Of a stretch of DNA of 64,000 nt, positions 9,536 through 18,625 are shown piece after piece. The notes under the pieces were generated by a model. It made no database searches. It was given only the letters and a program-made list of their open reading frames with translations, and was not told the origin of the DNA. Numbering within the stretch: position 1 is the first letter of the stretch; each line of letters opens with the position of its first letter. This DNA is from CAWACP01 sp963832965 (GTDB lineage Bacteria; Acidobacteriota; Terriglobia; Bryobacterales; Bryobacteraceae): the NCBI GenBank assembly GCA_963832965.1, contig CAWHVW010000005.1:248001-312000 (forward strand). The letters are read 5' to 3'. Position numbers and translations under genes: made by a program.

Positions 9536-10624
9536 ATGCTTCGCCTGAGCCGGGTTCTTACCGGAGTTGGTTTCCTCGTTTGCTGCGCGCTTTCACTGGG
9601 TGCGACGCCCGCACTTACCGCCATTCAGGACACGCTGTACATGGCCGACGGCACACTGCTCAACGGCGCCGTGATTATCACCTGGCCGTCGTTTGTGGCC
9701 GCCGACGGGAGCGAGATTGCGGCGCAGACGCTCACGGTCCCGGTGCCATCCGGGTACTTCCAGGTCGCACTGGCGCCGACCGTGGGCGCAAGCACAGCGG
9801 TGTCCTACTCGGTACGAATCAACAGCGCCGGCAAGAACCAATCGACGGAGTTGTGGAGCGTACCGCCAAGCTCCACGCCCCTGAACATCGCCGATGTCAT
9901 GATCGTGCAGAACGGCGGAATCGTCATCGGTTCGGTTGGAGGGACGGGGGGGACGGTAACGGTCTTCGACACGACCATTCCCATTACCGATGTAGTCGGA
10001 TTAAGCAACCAACTGACGCTGCGGCCGATGATTGGGCCGGCATTCGCCGACTCCCGGGCGGCCGTCATCAACGCTACCGGGGGGATCGACGCCGCGGCGG
10101 GTAGCCTTTCCGACTGCGTTCACGTGGATGGCACCTCGGCCAGTTGCGTCAGCTCCGTGACATCGCCTTTTGTTGACGCCGAAATACCGGCCGGGACCAT
10201 CAATGGCACGAACACGAATTTCACTCTGGCCTCGACACCAGTCCCCACTTCGAGCGTGGATGTCTGGCGCAACGGTTCGTTGCTGCACGCGGGAGTGGAT
10301 TTCACGGTTTCCGGCAATGCGATCACCTTCGTGGGGAGCGCGACGCCGCAGATGGGCGATACCATCCTTGTGTCGTATCGAACGAGTGTCGTGACCGGAT
10401 TGAATTTCGTGGACGCGGAAACGCCGGCGGGACTAGTGAACGGCGTCAACGCGGCCTATACCGTCGCGAACCTTCCCAACCCCGCTACCAGCGTGGTGGT
10501 CTACCGCAATGGCCTGAGGATGCAGGCAGGAGCCGACTATTCCCTCAGTTTGAGCGCCATCACGTTCCTGGCGGGTCAGTTGCCGCAAACGGGTGACACG
10601 CTGATTTGTTCATACCGGTACTGA
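9536..10624 (+). CDS. Secreted protein with two tandem tail-fibre-like repeats
   Basis: A 362-residue protein with a signal peptide (MLRLSRVLTGVGFLVCCALS, cleavage near AxA-like residues 22-28). Residues 28-120 form a beta-rich domain. The last 145 residues hold two copies of a unit of about 70: FVDAEIPAGTINGTNTNFTL then VDFTVSGNAITF, and FVDAETPAGLVNGVNAAYTV then ADYSLSLSAITF, each closing with GDT and SYR/SYRY. Such units occur in phage tail fibres and bacterial surface proteins; no enzymatic function is indicated. ATG at 9536 has an AGGAGG box about 8 nt upstream. Its stop overlaps the convergent permease gene by 15 bp. Confidence 0.75.
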   Translation: MLRLSRVLTGVGFLVCCALSLGATPALTAIQDTLYMADGTLLNGAVIITWPSFVAADGSEIAAQTLTVPVPSGYFQVALAPTVGASTAVSYSVRINSAGKNQSTELWSVPPSSTPLNIADVMIVQNGGIVIGSVGGTGGTVTVFDTTIPITDVVGLSNQLTLRPMIGPAFADSRAAVINATGGIDAAAGSLSDCVHVDGTSASCVSSVTSPFVDAEIPAGTINGTNTNFTLASTPVPTSSVDVWRNGSLLHAGVDFTVSGNAITFVGSATPQMGDTILVSYRTSVVTGLNFVDAETPAGLVNGVNAAYTVANLPNPATSVVVYRNGLRMQAGADYSLSLSAITFLAGQLPQTGDTLICSYRY

Positions 10625-12226
10625 GGGCGGGGCTTGAGGGGCTGCCAGCGCCGCCTGAACCCGGCTGTGCTTCCGGCTGTATCCGAAATACACAAACAGG
10701 CCGATGATCAGCCAGACGATCAGCCGGGCCCAGTTCAGCCATCCCAGCTTGTACATCATGTAGCCGTTGAAGATGACACCCAGAATGGGCACCCACGGGA
10801 CCCCGGGAGTGCGGAAGGGACGGTGCTGACCCGGATGGGTGCGTCGAAGCACAATCACCGCCAGACAGACGATGATGAAAGCCAGCAGCGTGCCAATGTT
10901 TACCATCTTGCCGATGTCGTCGATTGGCGTAACGCTCCCCACTACGGCGGCGAGCAGCCCTACCAGAATGGTGTTCTTCCACGGAGTGCGGAACCGGGGA
11001 TGGATGGCCGCGAAAAAGCTTCGAGGCAGGAGCCCGTCGTTCGCCATCGCGTACAACACCCTGGTCTGACCCAGCAGCATAACCAGCATCACGCTGGTAA
11101 GCCCGGCCAGCGCGCCGATTGTGATGATATGTGAAGCGCCCGCAAGTCCACGGTCCAGGAACGCACGAGCTACCGGCGCCTCGATGTTCACTTCGCCGTA
11201 CGGCACCATGCCCGTCAGAACACCCGCGACGGCGATATACAGAACGGTGCAAATAAGCAGTGACAGGATGATGCCAATGGGCAAATCGCGCTGGGGGTTC
11301 TTGGCCTCCTGAGCGGTGGTGGAAACAGCGTCGAATCCAATATAAGCGAAGAAAATGTAAGCGGCGGCCGAGCCGATGCCGGAAAAACCAAACGGCGCGA
11401 ACGTAGACCAGTCGTGCCCCCAGTTGGCGCGGTTGACATAGGTGATGCCGAGACCAATGACAAACAGGACCACCGCGACCTTGGTCACCACGATGACGGC
11501 GTTAAACCGGGCACTTTCGCGAATGCCGATCGCCAGAATCGCGGTGATCACCAGCGCAATCAGAAAAGCAGGCAGATTGAACCCGAAGTCCACGCCAAAG
11601 ATGTGCGGCGCCGCCAGCAGATCGTGCGCTCGTTGCAGCAACTCCGGTGAGTGGGCCGCGGTGATGGCCCCAGCCTTGTCGAGAAAGGCCTGCGTTCCAG
11701 GCACCAGGGACGGGTCGGCCGCCTGGGCCATCTGTCGCGCGATGGTGCCCTGGGCCGTGCGCAGGGCCGTCCAATGGTCGTAGGCAAGCCACAGTGGAAT
11801 TTTCGTGTGAAAAATGTTCAACAGTTCGATGAAGTGGTTTGACCAGCCCGACGATACGGTGCTCGCGCCCATCGCGTACTCAAGAGTCAAATCCCATCCG
11901 ATGATCCATGCGAAGAGCTCGCCAAGGGTCGCGTATGCGTACGTATAGGCACTGCCCGCCAGCGGAATCATGGCGGCAAACTCGGCATAGCAAAGTCCCG
12001 CGAAGGCGCAACCGAGTCCGGACAGGACGAAAGACAACATCAGGCCGGGCCCGGCGTAATGAGCGCCCAGCCCGGACATGACGAAGATGCCCGCGCCGAT
12101 AATGGCGCCGACCCCCAGGGCAGTCAGTTGACCCACGCCCAGCGTGCGATGAAGGCTGTGCTCCCCGGTCTCCTTCGCCTCGTCCATGAGCATACTCAGG
12201 GGCTTTCTCGCCAGCAGGTTAGCCAT
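10610..12226 (-). CDS. APC-superfamily amino acid permease (YfnA/CAT-like)
   Basis: A protein of about 538 residues with 12-14 transmembrane helices. The first helix contains GVGAIIGAGIFVMSG, the G-rich substrate-binding break of APC transporters, and the CAT-type segment AYTYAYATLGELFAWIIGWDL follows. A long loop at about residues 150-215 carries a Gln/Ala-rich insert typical of this group. It likely imports amino acids by proton symport, with specificity undetermined. ATG at 12226 is chosen because it starts a family-like N-terminus (MANLLARKPLSMLMDEA); the frame extends 16 codons further. It overlaps the end of the convergent upstream-neighbour gene by 15 bp. Confidence 0.92.
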   Translation of the reverse strand: MANLLARKPLSMLMDEAKETGEHSLHRTLGVGQLTALGVGAIIGAGIFVMSGLGAHYAGPGLMLSFVLSGLGCAFAGLCYAEFAAMIPLAGSAYTYAYATLGELFAWIIGWDLTLEYAMGASTVSSGWSNHFIELLNIFHTKIPLWLAYDHWTALRTAQGTIARQMAQAADPSLVPGTQAFLDKAGAITAAHSPELLQRAHDLLAAPHIFGVDFGFNLPAFLIALVITAILAIGIRESARFNAVIVVTKVAVVLFVIGLGITYVNRANWGHDWSTFAPFGFSGIGSAAAYIFFAYIGFDAVSTTAQEAKNPQRDLPIGIILSLLICTVLYIAVAGVLTGMVPYGEVNIEAPVARAFLDRGLAGASHIITIGALAGLTSVMLVMLLGQTRVLYAMANDGLLPRSFFAAIHPRFRTPWKNTILVGLLAAVVGSVTPIDDIGKMVNIGTLLAFIIVCLAVIVLRRTHPGQHRPFRTPGVPWVPILGVIFNGYMMYKLGWLNWARLIVWLIIGLFVYFGYSRKHSRVQAALAAPQAPPSVPV

Positions 12227-12270
12227 AAGTCGTATTTCTAAAGCTACTCGATCAGCCAGGGGTGTGCAAG

Positions 12271-13283
12271 TCAAGAATGGGCGTTGAACAATAGCTGCCA
12301 GGTGGTTACCACAAGCGCATGGATGACCATGGGCGCGCGAATACCGCGCGTTCGAGCGAAAGCCGCGCCATAGAACAATCCGGCCGTGGCTGCCAGCACC
12401 GCGAACTTCCAGTTTGGGAATTTTCCAAAGGATAGATGCAGCGCGCCGAAAATCACTGAGGTCACAATGATCCCGGTGGTTTCACTTTTCATCGTGCGGG
12501 TGAGGATCTGCTGCAGGAACCCGCGCACAAAAATTCTTCCGCCAGCGCTAGAACCCACAATACGCCGAGGAACCGCCCCAGCACCAGCAGCGGCATTTTC
12601 CACGACCAGGCGATAACCGGATGCCAGCGGGCGGCATGCAGCAGGTACCCGAGCAGCGCTCCCACGGGGAGGAAGCACAACGTAAGAAGAATGCCGATGC
12701 GCCAGTCGCGCGCGTCCGGAATGAAGCCAAAGCCGGCATCGAGCCCGCGAATGCACAGCACCGCGACGATGCCGGTGTGGACCACCATCAGCCTGCCGAG
12801 GACCTCGAGCGGCAGAGTGACCACTGGCGCCGGGTAGAGCGTTCGAAAGGCGTGGCTGAGGAAAACGGCGGCGATTAAGGCCAGGAACAGCAGGTCCGTC
12901 ACGAGACGCGGTTTCAAAAGGACGTACCAGAAGGCGATTATGGCGGCGATTGCTCCCACTCCCAGCAGAGAAGCGATTCGGAAGCTTCCGAACGGCGCGG
13001 TGGCCAGAACCCAGGGGACCACGGCCGCGCCCGTCAGCAGGAGCGCGAGCAGGGTCTTTGGCAGCGCGCTGAGCTCGCGGCGAACACCGTCAAATGCTGG
13101 CAGAATGTAAAGAGCGATCTCCACCAGGAATGCCGGAAGGGCGGCGAGAGCAACGCCGCCGGGGATGTTTTTCTGTTGGGTATAGAAGTAGGCGGCCGCG
13201 CACGCGGTTGTCGAGACGAGAAGAACAGCGATGAGATACTGCCCCCAGGCACGGCGGACCTTTGGCATCGGCGTCGGCTTCAT
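12271..13283 (-). pseudogene. CPBP intramembrane protease with a one-base frameshift
   Basis: Two overlapping minus-strand frames reconstruct one membrane protein of about 337 residues. The first (13283 to about 12530) holds about seven hydrophobic segments and reaches LALAEEF; the second continues VRGFLQQILTRTMKS and ends with FGALHLSFGK and MVIHALVVTTWQLLF. Restoring one T in the run at 12529-12533 (A-run on the plus strand) gives EEFFVRGFLQQ, the EExxxR catalytic motif of CPBP/Abi proteases, with the second-motif His residues intact. So either the gene is mutated exactly at its active site or the sequence has a homopolymer error. The start at 13283 overlaps the divergent gene by 53 bp. Confidence 0.82.
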
Positions 13284-13989
13284 CGTATCATTCGGTCTCT
13301 TCGGGCCTGGCTTGCGGAGCGAGGACCCGCCGGCGAATCTCGCTCGCCTCGTTGCCGCGAAGGAAACAGAAGAAGAAAAGGTACGGAACAACTACACCTG
13401 GCGGCAGACGGTTGAGATGGACGAACTGAATTCCAAGGGGTTCGAAACCGGAAAATATCGCGAGATCCGCGACATCCTCTTCTCGCCGGACGGAAAACGA
13501 ACCGAGCAGTTCGTCGGCAAGCCTTTGAACACCCTCACTCACATCATCCTCACCGATGAGGATTTCCAGGACCTGCGGGAGATACAGCCGCTGCTGCTCA
13601 CCACGGAGCGACTTTTCATGTACGAATCGACGTTCAAGGGCGAGGAGACCGTGGACGGCGTCGACTGCTGGGTGCTGGCGATCAGCCCGCGCCAGATCCT
13701 GGCGGGCCAGCGCCTGTTTGACGGTTTGATCTGGGTGGATAAGAAAGAGAACGCCATCGTGAGGAGCCAGGGACAGGCGGTTCCGCAGGAACGAGGCGGC
13801 AAGCACGAAAACCTGTTTCTGCGCTTCACCACGACGCGCCAAAAAGTGGATGGCCACTGGTTTCCCGCCAGCACGCTAGGTGATGACACGCTTTATTTCC
13901 GTAGCGGGCCGCAACGGGAGCGGTTGAGCGTCCGCTACGAGAACTACAAGCGGTTCACCGCGGATTCAACCATACACTTCGAGAACTAG
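13231..13989 (+). CDS. Secreted hypothetical protein (LolA-like outer-membrane lipoprotein-sorting style)
   Basis: A 252-residue protein with a signal-peptide-like start (FGIGVGFIVSFGLFGPGL). The mature part begins with a charged helix (KETEEEKVRNNYTWRQTVEM), followed by beta-rich sequence containing VDGVDCWVLAISPRQ and GLIWVDKKENAIVRSQGQ. That pattern is seen in acidobacterial secreted proteins related to the LolA/LppX-type fold; assignment is by resemblance only. The first 53 bp overlap the 5' end of the divergent CPBP gene. An alternative downstream start would remove the overlap but also the signal peptide. Confidence 0.6.
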   Translation: MRYCPQARRTFGIGVGFIVSFGLFGPGLRSEDPPANLARLVAAKETEEEKVRNNYTWRQTVEMDELNSKGFETGKYREIRDILFSPDGKRTEQFVGKPLNTLTHIILTDEDFQDLREIQPLLLTTERLFMYESTFKGEETVDGVDCWVLAISPRQILAGQRLFDGLIWVDKKENAIVRSQGQAVPQERGGKHENLFLRFTTTRQKVDGHWFPASTLGDDTLYFRSGPQRERLSVRYENYKRFTADSTIHFEN

Positions 13990-14016
13990 GGACCCATGGC
14001 CGCCGACTGTCCGCCG

Positions 14017-14601
14017 CTATTTCGCGGTACCCGGGGCTGGACTCGCCGGCGTGGTGGCCGGGGCCATGGCAGCCGAGCTCTTGTCGTAAAGGTCTACGAT
14101 CTCCTTGGTGATATCGATGGTATTAGAAGCGTAAAGTACGGGCGTCTGGGGCGAGCTGACGTCGAGAACCAGCGTAAAGCCGTTGTCCTTGGCGTACTTG
14201 TTGATCACCACCATCACCTTCGCGCCCAGGTCCTGCATGAGCCGGTTTTGATCCTGTTCGAGCTCGGCCTGGTCGTCTTCAATGTCCCGGTTCAGCGACT
14301 TGGTCTTCTGGTCGATGTTCTTGTACAGCTCGTTCTTAGCCGCATCGCTCAGCGTATTCTGACCTTTCTGCAGTTGATCCCTGAGCTGGGCGACCTCCGC
14401 CTGTCTGGCGTCCACCTGCTTCCGGCGAGGACCATATTTGGAATCGAGGTCGGCGGCCGCCTTCTGGCCGTCCTTGGTGCTGACGATGGCGCTCTGGATG
14501 TTGATTACGGCATACTTGCCGGCTTGCGCCTGGGCCTGTGCGGGAGCGGCAACGGCCACCATCAGGCCAATCGCCAGCGGTCCTATAAACATCTTCATCA
14601 C
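14017..14601 (-). CDS. skp: OmpH/Skp-family periplasmic chaperone
   Basis: A 194-residue protein with a clear signal peptide (IGPLAIGLMVAVAAPAQAQA), then the Skp core. KYAVINIQSAIVSTKDGQKA opens the body domain, a long charged coiled coil (about 50-125) forms the tentacles, and GFTLVLDVSSPQTPVLYAS closes it. A low-complexity Ala/Pro/Thr tail ends the protein. Skp trimers hold unfolded outer-membrane proteins for delivery to BamA. It lies 62 bp downstream of bamA on the same strand, the classical pairing, so the two are probably co-transcribed. Confidence 0.93.
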   Translation of the reverse strand: MMKMFIGPLAIGLMVAVAAPAQAQAQAGKYAVINIQSAIVSTKDGQKAAADLDSKYGPRRKQVDARQAEVAQLRDQLQKGQNTLSDAAKNELYKNIDQKTKSLNRDIEDDQAELEQDQNRLMQDLGAKVMVVINKYAKDNGFTLVLDVSSPQTPVLYASNTIDITKEIVDLYDKSSAAMAPATTPASPAPGTAK

Positions 14602-14663
14602 AATCAGACTCCTTAACGTGTAACGTTATTCTACGAAATCAGCGGTCTCCCGCGCGCTCGAAC

Positions 14664-17603
14664 TCAGAAAGTACGTCCAATGGTAAAGCGGAACGTGGTG
14701 CTCCGCTCCGAATAGGGAATGGCGGTGCCATACAGCGCAACCGCGGCGTTATACGTGTAATCGTTGTTGAACATGGACCGGTCAATGGCCAGCGGCGGCT
14801 GCAGGGTCGTATTCACCCTGGTTGGGTTGTATGCAAAATATACCCGGAACGGCGCGTTGACCACCGGCATGAGAACCTGAATCTCCAGACCAGTAGAAGT
14901 GCGGAGAATCTGCGTGCCCGGTGCGATGTAGGCCTCCGCCCCATAGCCCGCCTGCGGGAACTCGCCGTTCAACTGCTCCAGACGGCCTGCGTTGATCCTG
15001 AGCTGGTTGGCAAAAGAGAGTTTGTCGAGACCGGCGTCGAAGAACGGCACTACGTTGACGGGCCCGAAAACCTTGATCCGGTATTCGAAGTTAAAGACGC
15101 CCACGGTGTCGCCGCCCGGAAGCACCAGCCGGTACGTCGGAATCGTTTGCTCCACCGGGTTAAACGATATCGACCCATCGGCGTTCACGGTGCGCTGGAC
15201 GCGCTGCGTGCCGTTGTCGTTGTAGACAGGGGTCTGCTCCGCATCGGGTATGAACGCGACCGGGCTGACACTGAAGAAGTCGAACCCGCGAATATCGTTC
15301 TCGCCGCCGATATAGAAGCGCGTGAACGGCGGGGCCACCAGGCCGCCATAGCCGGTCAGGACCTTCCCAAGGAAATGGACGCCGATGACATGCCCGTTTT
15401 TCAACCCTTTGCGGAAGTACTTCATGTCGATCTGCGGCTGAATCGTGTTGACGTTGCCGCCGAGGGTCTTGCCGGCGAAGGCCACGCTCGCGAAGAAGGA
15501 CTTGCCGCCCGTCGGATCGATGGGGTGATTCACCGTGTTGTAGCTGTACGAGGGCGTAATCTTGCTGGTGCGGATGCCCGATAGTGAGTTGGGCCCGCCC
15601 ACTCCCTGGAAGTCAACGTAGTCGAAATAAGTTGTCGCGGCGTCTGTCAAGGTCTTGATATTCGATATGTCGTAGCCATAGGCCAGGCCCACCCGCGCGA
15701 AACTGCGCTTCAGCACCGTCGACATGAAGGTAGTGAATCCGTATCCGTTGGAAACGTAGTTGAGCAGGTTTTGCCCGCCGAGGGCGGTATATAACGCTGT
15801 GAGATTCTGCCCGCTCAGAATGGACTCCTCCTGGGCCTCGTTGAAGTTGTAACGGGTCAGGTAGAGGGTGAAGCCGCTCTGGATGGGTCTGTCGAACAGA
15901 TACGGTTCGGTGAAGCCGAACTGCACCGTGCGCTGCAGCGTTCCCAGCTGCGAACTGAGGCTCAGGGTCTCGCCCAGGCCCAGGAAATTGTTGGTGGAGT
16001 AAGACGCGCCTATGAACGTTCCCGAAATCCCGGAGACGCCGCCGTTCAACTGAATCGATTGCTTGCCGCGCTCCTTCAGCTTGAGGGTGATGTCGATGGT
16101 ATCGGTTTTGGTGTCGCGTTTCAGATCGGCCGCTTCTTCTTCCTTGAGCGGCTCGAAGTACCCAAGCTGATTCAGCTTCAAAATGCTGAGATCCCAGAGG
16201 CGCGAGTTAAACAAGTCGCCTTCATCGATCAGCAGCTCGCGGCGGATTACCTTGTCGCGAGTGGTGTTGTTGCCCGTGAAATCGATGCGCCGTACGAAGA
16301 ACTGCTTGCCCTCGTCCACCGAAAGGTTCAAATCCACCTTGTTGGTGCCGGGAACGGGTTCCGGATCGGGTTCCACAACGAAATCGATATAGCCGAACTC
16401 GCCGTAGAGCTTACGCATGTTCTCGACACCCTTGCGCAACTTGGCGGTGGAGAACACATCACCCTCATTCATCTGAAACAGGGGATGCATCAGCGACTGG
16501 GGCGTCCGGAAGAGCTTCACGCCGCTGAAGGTGAACTTGCCCAGATAATACTTCTGGCCCTCGTCGACAAATAGGGTCAGGTCGGCGCGCTTACCACTCT
16601 TGTTGCGCATCAGAAAGGGCAGGCGATAGGTGCTGGGCGGGACTTCTCTGAGTGCGACCTTTGAATTGTCCGAATGGACTTTGAAATATCCGTGCTCCTG
16701 GTAGAACACGCGGATTCGGTCCTGATCCTCCTCCAGCTTGCCCGGGTCGTAGGTTCTGGCGAAAATGTCCTCGAACAGTATGGAGTAAGGGATGCCGATG
16801 GGTTTCAAGTTCTTCATCGAGCGGATCACGGCCCGGTCGCTGAAGGCGGTGTTCCCCTCAATGTCGATTTTGCCGACCTTCACCGTAGGGCCCTCGTCAA
16901 TTTTGAAGACGATGTTCAGCGACGACGGCGGCACGGGATGGAGTTCCGGAGTCACGGTGGCGTACTGGTGTCCTCGCTCGGAGAGCAGTTCGAGGAGGAC
17001 GTTCCTGGCCCGCTGTACCTTGCTCTGGTCGTATTGCGATTCGACACTGAGGCCGACTTTGCGCTCTTTGTACCGATCGAGAATATCGGAGACCGATACT
17101 GACTTGTTGCCTTCGTAGGTGATCGATCGAATCACCGGCCGCTCTTGAACAACGAAGCGAATAATCCAGCCGTTCTTCCCAGGCTCGCGTTCGAGGCGCA
17201 GGTCGTCCAGGCGTCCGGTGTTCCAGAGAGTCATGAAATCGCGATGCAGGATATCCTCGTCGAGTTTGTCGCCGGGTTTGCTGAAGATGAGGGCGCGCAA
17301 TGTTTCCTGAGGCACGCGGCGAGTGCCGCGAAACTCGATTGCCTCGATGACGTCGGGGGTGTTTCCGGTCTCGGCAGCCGGCGCTGGCGGCGGTTGCGCT
17401 CCCCGAGTTGGCGCCGGAGCGGGCTGCTCCTTCTCCACGGGCACCTGTTCAAAAGGATTTTGACTGTTTTGCGGCTGCGCAGGCTTCTGTTCGGTCTGGT
17501 TCGGCGGAGGCTGCTGCGCCGGAGTCTGTTGGGCGCCGGCAGTAGACGCCGCGAGCGTGCATACTGCCGCTGTAAGCAGGCACCAAGGCCTGAAAAACAT
17601 CAT
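14664..17603 (-). CDS. bamA: Outer-membrane protein assembly factor BamA
   Basis: A 979-residue Omp85 protein. A signal peptide ends near AGAQQ, followed by a Pro/Gln-rich linker (about 25-80) that is longer than in proteobacteria. Five POTRA-like units follow, with typical signatures such as IEFRGTRRVPQETLRALI, ITYEGNKSVSVSDIL, IDIEGNTAFSDRAVIRSM, FTFSGVKLFRTP and IDFTGNNTTRDKVIRREL. The C-terminal half is a 16-strand barrel ending in FRFTIGRTF, with the terminal Phe of the beta-signal. It inserts beta-barrel proteins into the outer membrane, which confirms a diderm host. A GGAAAGGA box precedes the start. Confidence 0.96.
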   Translation of the reverse strand: MMFFRPWCLLTAAVCTLAASTAGAQQTPAQQPPPNQTEQKPAQPQNSQNPFEQVPVEKEQPAPAPTRGAQPPPAPAAETGNTPDVIEAIEFRGTRRVPQETLRALIFSKPGDKLDEDILHRDFMTLWNTGRLDDLRLEREPGKNGWIIRFVVQERPVIRSITYEGNKSVSVSDILDRYKERKVGLSVESQYDQSKVQRARNVLLELLSERGHQYATVTPELHPVPPSSLNIVFKIDEGPTVKVGKIDIEGNTAFSDRAVIRSMKNLKPIGIPYSILFEDIFARTYDPGKLEEDQDRIRVFYQEHGYFKVHSDNSKVALREVPPSTYRLPFLMRNKSGKRADLTLFVDEGQKYYLGKFTFSGVKLFRTPQSLMHPLFQMNEGDVFSTAKLRKGVENMRKLYGEFGYIDFVVEPDPEPVPGTNKVDLNLSVDEGKQFFVRRIDFTGNNTTRDKVIRRELLIDEGDLFNSRLWDLSILKLNQLGYFEPLKEEEAADLKRDTKTDTIDITLKLKERGKQSIQLNGGVSGISGTFIGASYSTNNFLGLGETLSLSSQLGTLQRTVQFGFTEPYLFDRPIQSGFTLYLTRYNFNEAQEESILSGQNLTALYTALGGQNLLNYVSNGYGFTTFMSTVLKRSFARVGLAYGYDISNIKTLTDAATTYFDYVDFQGVGGPNSLSGIRTSKITPSYSYNTVNHPIDPTGGKSFFASVAFAGKTLGGNVNTIQPQIDMKYFRKGLKNGHVIGVHFLGKVLTGYGGLVAPPFTRFYIGGENDIRGFDFFSVSPVAFIPDAEQTPVYNDNGTQRVQRTVNADGSISFNPVEQTIPTYRLVLPGGDTVGVFNFEYRIKVFGPVNVVPFFDAGLDKLSFANQLRINAGRLEQLNGEFPQAGYGAEAYIAPGTQILRTSTGLEIQVLMPVVNAPFRVYFAYNPTRVNTTLQPPLAIDRSMFNNDYTYNAAVALYGTAIPYSERSTTFRFTIGRTF

Positions 17604-17920
17604 CTACAGTGATTCCTTTCCACCCGGGTTCTCCCGTCAGGACGTACCCTGCCACCCCTCCGTTTCAGAGCAACCGTCTGGGACAGTATGGGTGAAGTCT
17701 CTATTCTAGCTGAAGCTACGAGGCCCCGGAGAGCCATTTTCAGCGCTGTCGCTTCGCTGGCACAGGCGTGCCGTTGGGTCGTCATGGGGGGGAAAGGGAG
17801 AATCCGCACCGAATGGATCCATGTTGTTCGATACACTACAGTTGCGGGTGAGACGCGCTTCTCCACTGGGCGTTCTATTGCACGCGGTGGACCCGGGGCC
17901 GGGGGTGGGCTGAGAGCGGA
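17604..17920. other. Intergenic region upstream of bamA
   Basis: This 317-bp gap separates the start of bamA from the end of the DUF1326 gene (both minus strand). It must contain the bamA promoter. On the minus strand a TAGAAT hexamer occurs near 17700, but no convincing -35 partner was found. No RNA gene, repeat or believable coding sequence was seen. Confidence 0.5.
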
Positions 17921-18604
17921 CTATTCCGCCAGATGGAAGCTGGCGACGAAGGCACTGCGCTTGCCTGGACTACTCCAGGTTTCGCCCAGTCCGAGGCCGC
18001 TGTACTGCTGTGCCACGGTATATGCGGGCATGGCGTGATCCACGGTAGTGAGCGGCTGATACCAGACAGCTTCGTTGTGACAGATCTGATCGTGGTCGTC
18101 GAGCGGGCGAGTTTCCAGCTTCGCCAGAGCGCCGGCAACCATGGTCGCCTTCATGGTGTGGATGCTGTTATTGGCTAGCGCAAAACCGATGGGTTGATAC
18201 TCGATGCGCACAACGTCGGCCAGCAGACCGCCCCCCATATGCTGCGCGAAGCTCTTCAAGGCGAGGCGCTGCTCCGGGTTGGCTCGATCGTCGATAATCA
18301 GGACGGCCTTCACGGGATAGACATTCTCATTGGGATCGCCCAAGGTTCCGCTGGCATGGACGACGCCCATCACCGAGAGACCGTCCAGGGAGACGCCCTG
18401 GAAAGTTCCGGCTTCGATTTTCCAGCCCATGACGGCCAGGTCTCCCGTCACGCCCGTCTCCGCGTTGGCGAAACACGGCCCGGTGTAGACGTCGGCGGTG
18501 CGCGCTTCCACGTATTCGCCGTGCATTTGGGTTACAGGAAGGCTGGCGGCGCAGAGGGATGCCGCAGCCAGAGAAGCGATCGCAGCCAGGTACATCAACC
18601 GCAT
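17921..18604 (-). CDS. DUF1326 domain-containing secreted protein
   Basis: A 227-residue protein with a signal peptide (MRLMYLAAIASLAAASLCAA) and then the DUF1326 pattern: GEYVEARTADVYTGPCFANA, GWKIEAGTFQGVSLDGLSVM and a C-terminal beta-rich part. In typical DUF1326 proteins the CxC-rich N-terminus hints at metal binding; here only one Cys (in GPCF) remains at that place. Function is unknown. It is followed upstream on the same strand by the FAH-family gene, 21 bp away, so the two may be one unit. Confidence 0.75.
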   Translation of the reverse strand: MRLMYLAAIASLAAASLCAASLPVTQMHGEYVEARTADVYTGPCFANAETGVTGDLAVMGWKIEAGTFQGVSLDGLSVMGVVHASGTLGDPNENVYPVKAVLIIDDRANPEQRLALKSFAQHMGGGLLADVVRIEYQPIGFALANNSIHTMKATMVAGALAKLETRPLDDHDQICHNEAVWYQPLTTVDHAMPAYTVAQQYSGLGLGETWSSPGKRSAFVASFHLAE

Positions 18605-18625
18605 GCCTCCAGCGTAACAAAACGT

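Noticed and set aside
17604..17866. 88-codon minus-strand frame upstream of bamA
   Set aside because: It overlaps the bamA start in a different frame, has no ribosome site and no recognisable domain; it is more likely leader DNA.
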